Below the pieces are notes generated by a model that saw only the letters and a list, made by a program, of their open reading frames with translations, had not been told where the DNA came from and did not search any database. This document shows, piece by piece, positions 9,715 to 17,871 of a stretch of 64,000 nucleotides of DNA; within the stretch, counting starts at the first letter, position 1, and the number at the start of each line of letters is the position of its first letter. Origin of the DNA: an uncultured Pelagibacteraceae bacterium (GTDB taxonomy: Bacteria; Pseudomonadota; Alphaproteobacteria; Pelagibacterales; Pelagibacteraceae); assembly GCA_902580115.1 (NCBI GenBank), contig CACHJN010000002.1, positions 46,204 through 110,203 of the forward strand. The letters run 5' to 3'. Position numbers and translations under genes: made by a program.

Positions 9715-10632
9715 TTAAACCTTTTCAATATCTGGTTTTCCTAAAAAACCAGTTGGGAAAAAGATTAATACAACAACTAAAACTGTAAACGCTGCAATAT
9801 CTTTATATTCAATTGAAATATATCCTGACCAAAATACTTCGATTAAACCTATTAATAATCCACCAAGCATTGCACCAGGAACAGATCCAATCCCACCTAA
9901 TACTGCAGCTGTAAATGCCTTGATACCTGCTAAAAATCCTATGTAGAAATCTATTACGCCATAATACATAACGAACATCATCCCAGCTACCGATGCTAAG
10001 GAAGAACCAATTATAAATGTAATTGAAATAGTTCTATCTACATTAATTCCCATTAACGCAGTCATTGTTCTATCTTGTTCACAAGCTCGTTGTGCTCTTC
10101 CCAAAGCAGTTTTAGTAATTAATAAAGTAAAGATTGCCATTAAAACTATTGTCACTAACACTATAAATATTTGAAGATAACTCAAAGAAACTGTAAATCC
10201 TGTATCTTCCATAAAAGTAAATCCACCTTGAATAACAGGTTGCAACGTTTTAATTCTAGCTCCTTGTGCAGCTTGAACATAATTTTGCAATACTATTGAC
10301 ATTCCTAACGCAGAAATAAGAGGAGCAAGTCTAAAAGATTTTCTCAATGGTTTATAAGCTAATTTCTCAACAGTCCAACCGTAACAAGCTGTAAATACCA
10401 TAGCAATTAGTAAAGTAAGTAACAAAACTATTGGTAGAGCAATACTGGTAAGTGCGAAAAGAATAAAAGATATTAAAGCAATAAACGCCCCTACCATAAA
10501 AATATCTCCATGAGCAAAATTAATCATTCCGATTATGCCGTAAACCATGGTGTAACCAATAGCTATCAAACCATAAACCGAACCTAGTGTTACTCCGTTT
10601 ATTAACTGTTGTAAGAAATACGCTGTATCCAT
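9715..10632 (-). CDS. livH: Branched-chain amino acid ABC transporter permease LivH
   Basis: A 305-residue inner-membrane permease with about eight hydrophobic segments. Family marks: LINGVTLGSVYGLIAIGYTMVYGIIGMINFAHGD at the N-terminus (read in parts), the coupling loop TALGRAQRACEQDRTMTALMGINVDRTI, and KAFTAAVLGGIGSVPGAMLGG near the end. It is the first transporter gene of the set and begins eight bases after the stop of a ProC-like gene. Confidence 0.95.
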   Translation of the reverse strand: MDTAYFLQQLINGVTLGSVYGLIAIGYTMVYGIIGMINFAHGDIFMVGAFIALISFILFALTSIALPIVLLLTLLIAMVFTACYGWTVEKLAYKPLRKSFRLAPLISALGMSIVLQNYVQAAQGARIKTLQPVIQGGFTFMEDTGFTVSLSYLQIFIVLVTIVLMAIFTLLITKTALGRAQRACEQDRTMTALMGINVDRTISITFIIGSSLASVAGMMFVMYYGVIDFYIGFLAGIKAFTAAVLGGIGSVPGAMLGGLLIGLIEVFWSGYISIEYKDIAAFTVLVVVLIFFPTGFLGKPDIEKV

Positions 10633-10640
10633 ATTAAAGT

Positions 10641-11399
10641 TTAAAATTTTTTAAAGATGCTATTTAAAACTTTTTGTTGGACTTTGTAAAATTTCTTTTT
10701 TTTGAGCTCTTTAAGTACGTAAGCATTGGTTCCCCCTGGGGTTTGAGATTCTAGTACCAGTTGTTTTAAAGAAATTTTATTTTTGTTCATTGCATCCTCA
10801 GACAGGGCCAAAAAAAGTTCTCTAGTATAATTCTCTGCCTTATTTCTTTTTATTCCTTTAGAGACCAACCAACTACTAGTCTCATTTAACAAATTATAAA
10901 AGGAAGCCATAAAAGACGAAGTTGCCCAAAAACTTTTGGATGTATTTTCGCTTTTTAATTCTATTACTTTCCCCAAGTATTTAAAAAAATTTTTTAATTT
11001 ATTGTCGTTTGGACAAATTATAATTGGTCCCTTTCTCATTCCTATAAAAGGCAAAGGAATTACTCTTGAGATATTTTTGTTTTTTGTAATTTTTTTTAAT
11101 CTGTTTATATTAATTGTTGAAATCAAACTTATTATTTTTTTAGATTTATTGAATCTTAAATTTTTCAATATTTTATTTCCTATATTTGGAGTTACAGCTA
11201 AGAAAACCCACGAAGAGCTATCTATTACTTGTTGATTGTTATTTGAAACAATCACTTTTTTAAATCTTTTACTTAATTTTTTTGATATCAGTTTATTTCG
11301 AGGGGAGATGTAAATTTTTTTGATTTTTAGTTTTGATTTAAAAATACCTTCTATGATTGAAGATGTAATATGACCAGAGCCTAAAAATCCTATATTCAT
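10641..11399 (-). CDS. ProC-like (pyrroline-5-carboxylate reductase family) oxidoreductase
   Basis: A 252-residue NAD(P)-dependent protein beginning MNIGFLGSGHITSSIIEGIF, a Rossmann GxGxxx fold as in ProC. The C-terminal dimerisation region has ESQTPGGTNAYVLKELKK, matching the conserved TPGGTT segment of pyrroline-5-carboxylate reductases. The middle is lysine- and asparagine-rich and diverged, so proline synthesis is plausible but not proven. It is the first gene of a unit leading into livHMGF (gap of eight bases), which hints at a role in amino-acid metabolism linked to uptake. The start codon faces that of the AbrB-family gene only five bases away. Confidence 0.7.
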   Translation of the reverse strand: MNIGFLGSGHITSSIIEGIFKSKLKIKKIYISPRNKLISKKLSKRFKKVIVSNNNQQVIDSSSWVFLAVTPNIGNKILKNLRFNKSKKIISLISTININRLKKITKNKNISRVIPLPFIGMRKGPIIICPNDNKLKNFFKYLGKVIELKSENTSKSFWATSSFMASFYNLLNETSSWLVSKGIKRNKAENYTRELFLALSEDAMNKNKISLKQLVLESQTPGGTNAYVLKELKKKKFYKVQQKVLNSIFKKF

Positions 11400-11404
11400 A
11401 AATA

Positions 11405-12478
11405 ATGCAGAATAACCAGTCTATACCAATTAATAAAGAAAATTTTAAACTGATTTTTTCAAAAGAATTTATTCTAGTAATAGTATTTTCAATACCTGCA
11501 GCATTTACTGCAGAATATTTTAATATTCCATTAGCGTGGTTTTTGGGTCCAATGATTATTACGTCATTAATGTCTCTTTTTGGTTTAAAACTCGTAATGC
11601 CAAGATTAGTACTAAGTATAATACTAATTTTACTTGGTCTCTATATTGGAAACTACATTGACAAAAATTTATTTTCACAAATGCATCAATGGATTTGGAC
11701 TTCTTTAATAATGTTGGGGTACATCATTCTAAGTGTTTTGTTAGTTTCAAAATATCTGGAAAAATTTTCTGGATATGAAAAAAAAACATCAATTTTTTCT
11801 GCGGCTCCAGGAGCTTTAGGTCCGCTTCTAATTTTAGCTGAGGATGAAAAATCTGATCTCAGTCAAGTTGCTACCTCCCATTTAATAAGATTGATTATTA
11901 TTATTACTGTGTTTCCATTTGTTGTAGATAGTCTTTATGGTCAAAATAGAATGGAAAAGATAGATGAAGTTCTTGATCAAAATACTTACGAATTATTAAT
12001 TTTAATTGTTTTATCTTTATTAATTATTTTTATTTTTGATAAAATAAAAGTCCCAGCAGCACTTTTAGCTGGCACACTTGTTGCTAGTGGACTATTACAG
12101 ATTACTGAAGTTGCAAGCTATAAACTGTCTCCTGGTATAATTGATTTTTGTTTATTAATACTTGGATCATCAGTAGGCTGTAGATTTGCCAATAAAACAT
12201 TTGGTGAAATTGGAAAAAATGCATTACATAGTTTTGTCGCTACTTTTTTTTTAGTCGTTCTAGGTCTTTTAGCTGCTTATGTAGCAAGTTTAGTGATAGA
12301 CAAAAATTTCTTTACTCTACTATTATCCTATTGCCCCGGTGGAATTTATGAAGTTGCAGTAATTGCTATTTTTTTTGATTTAGACCCAGAATTTGTATCT
12401 TTTCACCACATTATTAGATTATTAATGATCTTGTTTATTGTGCCAGTAATCTTGCGATTAATGCAAAAAAAAACCTAA
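11405..12478 (+). CDS. AbrB-family (putative ammonia monooxygenase-like) membrane protein
   Basis: A 357-residue membrane protein with about ten hydrophobic segments in two repeats. The AbrB-duplication signature is visible twice: IPAAFTAEYFNIPLAWFLGPMI near residue 35 and KVPAALLAGTLVASGLL in the second half, followed by LSYCPGGIYEVAVIAIFFDLDPEFVS, the typical SPGG-like block. Such proteins are often mislabelled ammonia monooxygenase; they are probably transporters of unknown substrate. It is divergent from the ProC-like gene with only five bases between start codons, so its mRNA is probably leaderless. A TATATT sits eight bases before the start codon. Confidence 0.75.
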   Translation: MQNNQSIPINKENFKLIFSKEFILVIVFSIPAAFTAEYFNIPLAWFLGPMIITSLMSLFGLKLVMPRLVLSIILILLGLYIGNYIDKNLFSQMHQWIWTSLIMLGYIILSVLLVSKYLEKFSGYEKKTSIFSAAPGALGPLLILAEDEKSDLSQVATSHLIRLIIIITVFPFVVDSLYGQNRMEKIDEVLDQNTYELLILIVLSLLIIFIFDKIKVPAALLAGTLVASGLLQITEVASYKLSPGIIDFCLLILGSSVGCRFANKTFGEIGKNALHSFVATFFLVVLGLLAAYVASLVIDKNFFTLLLSYCPGGIYEVAVIAIFFDLDPEFVSFHHIIRLLMILFIVPVILRLMQKKT

Positions 12479-12494
12479 TTTTAACCTCTCATTT

Positions 12495-12523
12495 TTGACA
12501 TTAATTAAAATTTAGAGTTAAAT
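12495..12523 (+). promoter_or_regulatory. Sigma70-like promoter for doxX (leaderless)
   Basis: TTGACA at 12495-12500 and TTAAAT at 12518-12523, 17 bases apart. The -10 box ends five bases before the ATG at 12529, so transcription would start at or next to the start codon. Confidence 0.55.
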
Positions 12524-12528
12524 TTGTT

Positions 12529-12915
12529 ATGGCAAATTTTTTTGATCTGATTGGAAGAATAATGATTTCGGCTATTTTTTTATTTAGCGGAATTAACAAA
12601 ATCTTTAATTATGATGGAACTGTAGGCTGGATGGAAGGTTTCGGTATACCTGGATTTTTATTAGTTCCAGCAATTATAGTTGAAATATTATTCCCGCTTA
12701 TGGTTATTATTGGGTACCAAACTAGAATTGCCGCAGGAGGTCTTTTGCTATTTTCTTTATTAACTGCTTTTATTTTCCATTTAGATTTCTCTAACCAAAT
12801 GCAATTAATTGCATTCCTTAAAAATATTGGTCTTGCTGGTGGAATGTTATTTTTAGTAGTTCATGGTGCAAAAGATTTTTCGATGGAGAAGAAAAAAAAA
12901 TACGTTCGTTTATAG
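12529..12915 (+). CDS. DoxX family membrane protein
   Basis: A 128-residue protein with four hydrophobic segments. It carries the DoxX family pattern: FDLIGRIMISAIFLFSGINKI at the N-terminus, then VEILFPLMVIIGYQTRIAA and LIAFLKNIGLAGGMLFLVVHG. DoxX-like proteins sit in the inner membrane and are linked to redox or thiosulfate-quinone chemistry in some organisms, but the role here is unknown. A promoter-like pair lies immediately upstream. It converges on tctA with only five bases between stops. Confidence 0.85.
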   Translation: MANFFDLIGRIMISAIFLFSGINKIFNYDGTVGWMEGFGIPGFLLVPAIIVEILFPLMVIIGYQTRIAAGGLLLFSLLTAFIFHLDFSNQMQLIAFLKNIGLAGGMLFLVVHGAKDFSMEKKKKYVRL

Positions 12916-12920
12916 AAAAT

Positions 12921-14420
12921 CTACCTCTTTTTAAAATAGCTATTATATATTTGCCAAAATACAATAAACAAAATAGTTATCATAATACATAATGTTAATG
13001 GCCTATCCCAAAGAAACGCCCATGATCCATCACTTATCAGTAACGATCTCCTCAGATTTTCTTCCATCAAACCTCCTAATACAAACGCTAATATTAAAGG
13101 TGGCATAGGAAATTCGTATAAGCGTAAAATGGTTGCTACAACAGCTATTCCTATCATTAAATAAATATCAAAATTGTTAAAAGACATTAAATAAATACCA
13201 GTAACTGAAAAAAATAAAATAAGAGGAATTAAAAAAGCCCTTGGCACTGCTAAAATTCTAGCTATGTATGGAATCAGAGGTAGGTTTAGAATTAATAAAA
13301 TTACCATTCCGATATACATTGACATTATTACTGACCAAAAAATTTCAGGATTGGTTTGGTAAAGTCTTGGCCCTGGCTGTATACCAAACCCTAGTAAAGC
13401 TCCTAGCATAACAGCAGTTGTACCACTGCCAGGTATACCAAGTGTCAATAAAGGAACAAAAGAACCAGAGCAAGCTGCGTTATTTGCGGTCTCTGGTGCA
13501 GATAAACCGTTAACGCTTCCTTTTCCAAATTTTTGTTTCTCTTCATCCTTAACAAAATTTCTTTCCATTCCATAAGCTAAAAAAGAAGCAATAGTCGAAC
13601 CTGCTCCAGGTAGCACACCCACTATAAAGCCGATTATTGAAGACCGAGGTATAGTTGTAACCATTTTTTTTGTTTCTTCTTTATCAAGTCTTATTGATCC
13701 AAGTTTTGATAATGAAATTTGTTTCGCAGCTTGTGTCGGATCGCTTCCTTTAAAAATAATTGAAAGAGCCTCACTCATTGCAAATGTAGCCATAACTACA
13801 AGTACGAAACTTATACCATCTGCTAAATTCATATTATTAAAAACAAATCTTGGTATATCCGATAAGGTATCTTGTCCTACTGAAGCTAACATTAGTCCTA
13901 GTACAACCATCATCATTGCTTTTAAAAAATGTCCTTTTGCAGAAAATGCTGATACTGCAGTCAAACCTAAAATCATAAGACCAAAATAATCTGGTGATCT
14001 AAAAGCTAAACTTACTTTTGATAAACTAGGTGCAGCGAACAATAAAAAAATTGCAGCAATCGTTCCTCCAGCAAAAGAACTATAAGCTGCGATTGCTAAC
14101 GCTTTACCAGCTTTACCTTGTTGAGCCATTGGATAACCATCAAAAGATGTGGCTACAGTTCCTGGAATTCCGGGAGCGTTGATTAATATTGAAGATGTTG
14201 AACCACCAAAAACTGCACCGTAATAAACCCCCGCCATCAAAATTAATCCGGTTGAAGGTTCAAAACCATAAGTGATCGGTATCATTAAAGCTATCGCTGT
14301 CATAGGTCCCAATCCTGGAAGCATTCCAATTATAGTTCCAGCAAAGCACCCTATCATCACCATAATGATATTTTTTATTGACAGCGCAGTATTTAAACCG
14401 ATAAGAATTCCTTCAATCAT
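12921..14420 (-). CDS. tctA: Tripartite tricarboxylate transporter, large permease TctA
   Basis: The 499-residue large membrane subunit of a TTT-family importer for carboxylic acids. It starts with a TctA block: IGCFAGTIIGMLPGLGPMTA, then GVYYGAVFGGSTSSILINAPG and GTVATSFDGYPMAQQGKAGKAL, and has a second copy-like segment with IIGFIVGVLPGAGSTIASFL and NNAACSGSFVPLLTLGIPGSG. About twelve membrane segments are expected. Its ATG overlaps the tctB stop by four bases. With TctB and TctC it makes a complete system; the substrate is not readable, but the neighbouring GlaH gene makes a dicarboxylate such as glutarate worth considering. Confidence 0.95.
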   Translation of the reverse strand: MIEGILIGLNTALSIKNIIMVMIGCFAGTIIGMLPGLGPMTAIALMIPITYGFEPSTGLILMAGVYYGAVFGGSTSSILINAPGIPGTVATSFDGYPMAQQGKAGKALAIAAYSSFAGGTIAAIFLLFAAPSLSKVSLAFRSPDYFGLMILGLTAVSAFSAKGHFLKAMMMVVLGLMLASVGQDTLSDIPRFVFNNMNLADGISFVLVVMATFAMSEALSIIFKGSDPTQAAKQISLSKLGSIRLDKEETKKMVTTIPRSSIIGFIVGVLPGAGSTIASFLAYGMERNFVKDEEKQKFGKGSVNGLSAPETANNAACSGSFVPLLTLGIPGSGTTAVMLGALLGFGIQPGPRLYQTNPEIFWSVIMSMYIGMVILLILNLPLIPYIARILAVPRAFLIPLILFFSVTGIYLMSFNNFDIYLMIGIAVVATILRLYEFPMPPLILAFVLGGLMEENLRRSLLISDGSWAFLWDRPLTLCIMITILFIVFWQIYNSYFKKR

Positions 14421-14887
14421 CCAATTATTCCTAAATATTTTAAAAGTGGGTCACGTAGATAAATGTCTAATAAACCGTGTAAAAGAAACATAAAGATTGC
14501 AACAAAAGGGAAGGAGAGCGTAAAAACCCAAAACCATCTTTTCTCTCCAAGTGTTATGTAAGACAGAACCAAAAAAATTGAGGTAGAAAGAAAATATCCT
14601 GCTTTTAAAATAGTAACTCCATAAATTATCATTAAAACGACAAGTGTAATTGTTCTTTTATAATCTAAGACTGAAAGATTAACATTTGCAGGTCTTTTCT
14701 CAGGTAAAACAATATAGAGACCTGAAAAGAAAATTCCTGCGTAACCTAATAAAATTGGAAAAGTTTTCGCATTAAAAGGAGCGTTTTCATCAAAGGCAAA
14801 AACTCTAATTTGATATGCGTGATATAAATAAAATCCTGAAAAAACAAAGAAGAGCAGTGAAATAATCTTAACTGGGCTTATTTGCAC
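14417..14887 (-). CDS. tctB: Tripartite tricarboxylate transporter, small permease TctB
   Basis: A 156-residue membrane protein with four hydrophobic segments, the size and topology of TctB. The N-terminus IISLLFFVFSGFYLYHAYQIRVF and the motif FNAKTFPILLGYAGI match the family. The start is a GTG at 14887 with an excellent AGGAGG site four bases upstream. It lies between tctC and tctA and overlaps tctA by four bases. Confidence 0.88.
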   Translation of the reverse strand: MQISPVKIISLLFFVFSGFYLYHAYQIRVFAFDENAPFNAKTFPILLGYAGIFFSGLYIVLPEKRPANVNLSVLDYKRTITLVVLMIIYGVTILKAGYFLSTSIFLVLSYITLGEKRWFWVFTLSFPFVAIFMFLLHGLLDIYLRDPLLKYLGIIG

Positions 14888-14910
14888 TGCTCCTCCTAAT
14901 TAGTAAGTAA

Positions 14911-15891
14911 TTAAATTACTCCAAGTTTTTTCATTAGAGCTGTCATTTCTTTAGTTTGTGTTTTTAAAAACTTCACAAACTTTTTGTCTGGATTATAGAT
15001 ATTAACCCAAGCATTTCTTTTTCTAACAGCTTCCCATTCTGGAGTTTTTTGAACATCACCTAACATTTTTGCTATTTTCTTTTTATCTGCACTACTCATG
15101 TTTGGTGGACCAAAGAATCCTCTCCAGTTTACGAACTGAACATCAAAGCCTTGTTCTTTAAGCGTTGGTACTTCTGGAGCATCTGCAACTCTGCTAGGCG
15201 CAGTTATACCAATTATTCTTACTTGGTCTCTTGCTCCCATTACTTCTCCCAAACCAGTTGAAAGAATTTGAGTTTCTCCTGAAAGTAAACCTGCTAATGC
15301 TTTTCCGCCAGCATCGTAAGGTACGTATACAACTTTATTCGGATCAGCCCCTGCTTCTTGAAATGCTAAAGCACCAATTAAATGGTCCATGCTTCCTCTT
15401 ACAGATCCACCTGCCATCTTAACAGATTTTGGATTAGATTTATAAGCAGCAACTACATCTTTAAAGTTTTTATACGGTGAATTTTTTGCAACAGCGATTG
15501 CACCATAGTCACCTATTACTCCAGCTATTGGTACAACATCTTTGTATGACAGAACGCCACTACCACTCACGTAACCTTTGTGTCTTGTGATTGATCTTAA
15601 TACTAAAGGTGTTGATTGAACTAATACTGTACCAGTTGGTTTAGTATTAATCATGAATGATAAAGCTTTACCTCCACCACCACCTGACATATTTTCGAAT
15701 GACGCGCTTTTTAAGAAACCAGCTTTTGTAAGCGCTTCTCCAGTTCCTCTAGCAGTTCCATCCCAACCACCACCAGCTCCACCGCCAATTACAAAGTGTA
15801 ATTTGTCGATAGCAAAACTAGTTGATGAGATTGAAGTTAAAAGAACGGTAGCAAATACAAGACTGATAAGTTTTTTAAATTTACTTAACAT
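14911..15891 (-). CDS. tctC: Tripartite tricarboxylate transporter, periplasmic binding protein TctC (Bug family)
   Basis: A 326-residue solute-binding protein with a signal peptide (KKLISLVFATVLLTSISSTSFA). Mature protein starts IDKLHFVIGGGAGGGWDGTARG, like TctC proteins where this Gly-rich loop contacts the carboxylate ligand. DVVPIAGVIGDYGAIAVAKNSP and VVYVPYDAGGKALAGLLSGE are further family blocks. It has its own promoter-like pair and a G-rich ribosome site (GGGGGA), so it can be expressed apart from glaH, which ends 66 bases upstream. The ligand is unknown. Confidence 0.92.
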   Translation of the reverse strand: MLSKFKKLISLVFATVLLTSISSTSFAIDKLHFVIGGGAGGGWDGTARGTGEALTKAGFLKSASFENMSGGGGGKALSFMINTKPTGTVLVQSTPLVLRSITRHKGYVSGSGVLSYKDVVPIAGVIGDYGAIAVAKNSPYKNFKDVVAAYKSNPKSVKMAGGSVRGSMDHLIGALAFQEAGADPNKVVYVPYDAGGKALAGLLSGETQILSTGLGEVMGARDQVRIIGITAPSRVADAPEVPTLKEQGFDVQFVNWRGFFGPPNMSSADKKKIAKMLGDVQKTPEWEAVRKRNAWVNIYNPDKKFVKFLKTQTKEMTALMKKLGVI

Positions 15892-15922
15892 TTGTTTCCC
15901 CCATTGTTTGTTAATTATTATG

Positions 15923-15951
15923 ATTAAAAATAATTAATGAGTAAGAGTCAA
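15923..15951 (-). promoter_or_regulatory. Sigma70-like promoter for tctCBA
   Basis: On the minus strand TTGACT (15951-15946) and TTTAAT (15928-15923) are separated by 17 bases, with the ribosome site at about 15897-15901 and the ATG at 15891. The -35 box begins just after the glaH stop. Confidence 0.5.
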
Positions 15952-15957
15952 TATGAT

Positions 15958-16854
15958 TTAATGGAAAAAAGTTCCTCTAATTCTTAACAGTTCTCTAGAT
16001 AACCCAGAATGCTCTTTGAAAGCTTTTCTCCCGTGTAGCCAGAAATAGTTGTTTGAAAAAATAGTAGAACCTACTGGTAGAGGAAAAACTATTTTGTTTT
16101 TGCTCTCTTCCAAAGCATCAGATAATTTTTGTAAGAATAAACCTTGTTGCATATTTTTAGGCTCAGGAAATTGATCAATATAAGAAATAATAGGTTTGCC
16201 TTTCTCATCATTAGAAAATACTGGGTGCTCAACTTTATAATCTACATTTTTACTCTTGGGCGAGCTCCAAATAAAATTTTGTCTTCCTATTGGATCTTTG
16301 CTTAAATCTTCTAAATATTCCCAGTCATCTAAGTGTAATATCACACTCTCTCCGCCTGATACGTTTTGTTCCTCCATCTTAGTCATTATTAACCAGTCTG
16401 TTTTCTCTTTTACGTAGGTTCCGTCTGTATGAAGATCTAGATTGTTATATGCTTTTCGTAAATAAGAGTCGCTTTGATCCACATGTTTCACCTCAAATCT
16501 TGCATAATATTTACCTGACATAGAATCGAAATTAGGAGTGCCCACAAGATAAGCTAAAGATGTTGAAAGTTTAACTAAAAATTCTTTATCAAATTTATTG
16601 TTTTTTATCTCAGGTTCAATAATTGCTGTTCCTGAATTTCTATCATTAAGAACTTTGTTAAGTTGTTTGCTTAATTCATTTTTAAATAATTCATCTAAAC
16701 TTTTAGCAATGGTAAACCTTGTAAAGGGTTTGTACTCTAATGATGTAATGGAGTGTTTTTTAAATGGAAATACCAATCTATCTAAATCTTCTTCGGGTAT
16801 TTTTATAACCTTTACTCTTTTAGAATTCTTATGATCTTCAATTTTTAAACTCAT
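15958..16854 (-). CDS. glaH: GlaH/CsiD-type glutarate 2-hydroxylase (Fe(II)/2-oxoglutarate dioxygenase)
   Basis: GlaH of E. coli (formerly CsiD) hydroxylates glutarate to L-2-hydroxyglutarate using Fe(II), O2 and 2-oxoglutarate. This 298-residue protein shares long family blocks I recognise: NFDSMSGKYYARFEVKHVD then SDSYLR (residues 108-133), LHTDGTYVKE, EEQNVSGGES and LHLDDWE. The iron triad is His142, Asp144 (HTD) and His274 (WLHGR); Arg287 or Arg291 in SRELLRIRG would hold 2-oxoglutarate. Its ATG overlaps azlD by four bases, so it is translationally coupled to a membrane exporter pair behind an ABC importer, and a TctCBA system follows. No LhgO (L-2-hydroxyglutarate oxidase) gene is in the window. 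A relative acting on another short carboxylate is possible. Confidence 0.85.
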   Translation of the reverse strand: MSLKIEDHKNSKRVKVIKIPEEDLDRLVFPFKKHSITSLEYKPFTRFTIAKSLDELFKNELSKQLNKVLNDRNSGTAIIEPEIKNNKFDKEFLVKLSTSLAYLVGTPNFDSMSGKYYARFEVKHVDQSDSYLRKAYNNLDLHTDGTYVKEKTDWLIMTKMEEQNVSGGESVILHLDDWEYLEDLSKDPIGRQNFIWSSPKSKNVDYKVEHPVFSNDEKGKPIISYIDQFPEPKNMQQGLFLQKLSDALEESKNKIVFPLPVGSTIFSNNYFWLHGRKAFKEHSGLSRELLRIRGTFFH

Positions 16855-17177
16855 ATACTTGTTAAAACAGATAAAAGTATAGCAGAAAATATTGTTGGTA
16901 TAACCAAATTTTTCTTCATTATAATGAAAATAAATATACAGCTAATAAGGACTATCAAACGTATTATGATGTCGGCATCAGCTAAAACTCCAGCAGGAAA
17001 AATTATAATTCTACCAAGCAAAGCTGCTAGAGTTGAGTAGGCTACTAGATTAAACCAATCAAAAAGTTTCGAACTAGCATCAACTCTTTCTGAAGTTAAT
17101 GCTCCTAAAAAACGCGATATAAACGTTGCAACAGATGTTGCAATTATTGCTAATATTATAATTTTATTTGGATCCAT
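16851..17177 (-). CDS. azlD: AzlD family branched-chain amino acid transport protein
   Basis: A 108-residue membrane protein with about four hydrophobic segments. The AzlD pattern is seen in TFISRFLGALTSERVDASSKLFDWF and YSTLAALLGRIIIFPAG. AzlD is the small partner of AzlC; the pair exports branched-chain amino acids in characterised bacteria. It overlaps azlC by 14 bases upstream and glaH by four bases downstream. Confidence 0.85.
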   Translation of the reverse strand: MDPNKIIILAIIATSVATFISRFLGALTSERVDASSKLFDWFNLVAYSTLAALLGRIIIFPAGVLADADIIIRLIVLISCIFIFIIMKKNLVIPTIFSAILLSVLTSI

Positions 17178-17871
17178 CTCTCACTCCAAATAAATATGAT
17201 ATTGAGCCCGCTGTTAAACCGGCAAAAAGAATAGCCCACTCACTTGAAAATAAATAAAATACTGGGCCTAGAGTAGTTCCTAATATAATAGCTAAAGAAA
17301 TTTTTAAGTTATTCATTGCTCCAATCATCATGCAAAAGAAATAAACAGGATTTACGATTGCTAACCCTATAATAATATCTTTGTTTAGATAGTCTGCTAA
17401 AGTAAAACCTATTAAAGTTGTTACAATTGCTGTAGTCCATGTTCCAAAGCCAATACCCATCCAAAAGTCAATTCTGTATTTCTGATCAATTTTTTTATAC
17501 GAGTCTTTAGCTATGAGCCAAGATGAGATTGCAAGAAAATGACATGACAAATAATATTTCCATCTAGGTTGAGACTTATGTTTAAGTAAAGGGAAAAGAG
17601 ATACGGTCATTGGGTATAGTCTGAAATTTACTAACCAAACAGCTATGAAAATATTAATTATTGATGCGCCAATTAATAAAGACTCGGCCATAACAAGTTG
17701 ACCTGGTAGAGCATAAGTAAAAAAACTTGATGCAGCACTTTGTTGAATGTTTAATCCTGCATCCTTAAGTAGAGCACCAAGCGCAACAAAACATGCAGCT
17801 AAAGGTATCGCTGGACTTCTTGCTCCTATTAATGATTTAAGTCCTTTAAAAAAAATTTTTGAATTTATCAT
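17164..17871 (-). CDS. azlC: AzlC family branched-chain amino acid exporter subunit
   Basis: A 235-residue membrane protein with several hydrophobic segments, matching the AzlC family: LKSLIGARSPAIPLAACFVALGALLKDAGLN at the start (read in parts), SSFFTYALPGQLVMAESLLIGAS, and FWMGIGFGTWTTAIVTTLIGF. It overlaps the ABC ATPase upstream by four bases and azlD downstream by 14 bases. Coupling of an exporter pair to an importer of the same substrate class is unusual and may serve overflow or exchange. Confidence 0.88.
   Translation of the reverse strand: MINSKIFFKGLKSLIGARSPAIPLAACFVALGALLKDAGLNIQQSAASSFFTYALPGQLVMAESLLIGASIINIFIAVWLVNFRLYPMTVSLFPLLKHKSQPRWKYYLSCHFLAISSWLIAKDSYKKIDQKYRIDFWMGIGFGTWTTAIVTTLIGFTLADYLNKDIIIGLAIVNPVYFFCMMIGAMNNLKISLAIILGTTLGPVFYLFSSEWAILFAGLTAGSISYLFGVRDGSK

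Noticed and set aside
9714..9728. TTG start of livM at 9728
   Set aside because: Overlaps livH and has no ribosome site; ATG at 9713 has AAAAGG at good spacing.
15653..15937. 94-residue proline-rich open frame on the plus strand
   Set aside because: Mirrors the glycine-rich N-terminus of tctC; proline runs arise from antisense GGT/GGA codons.
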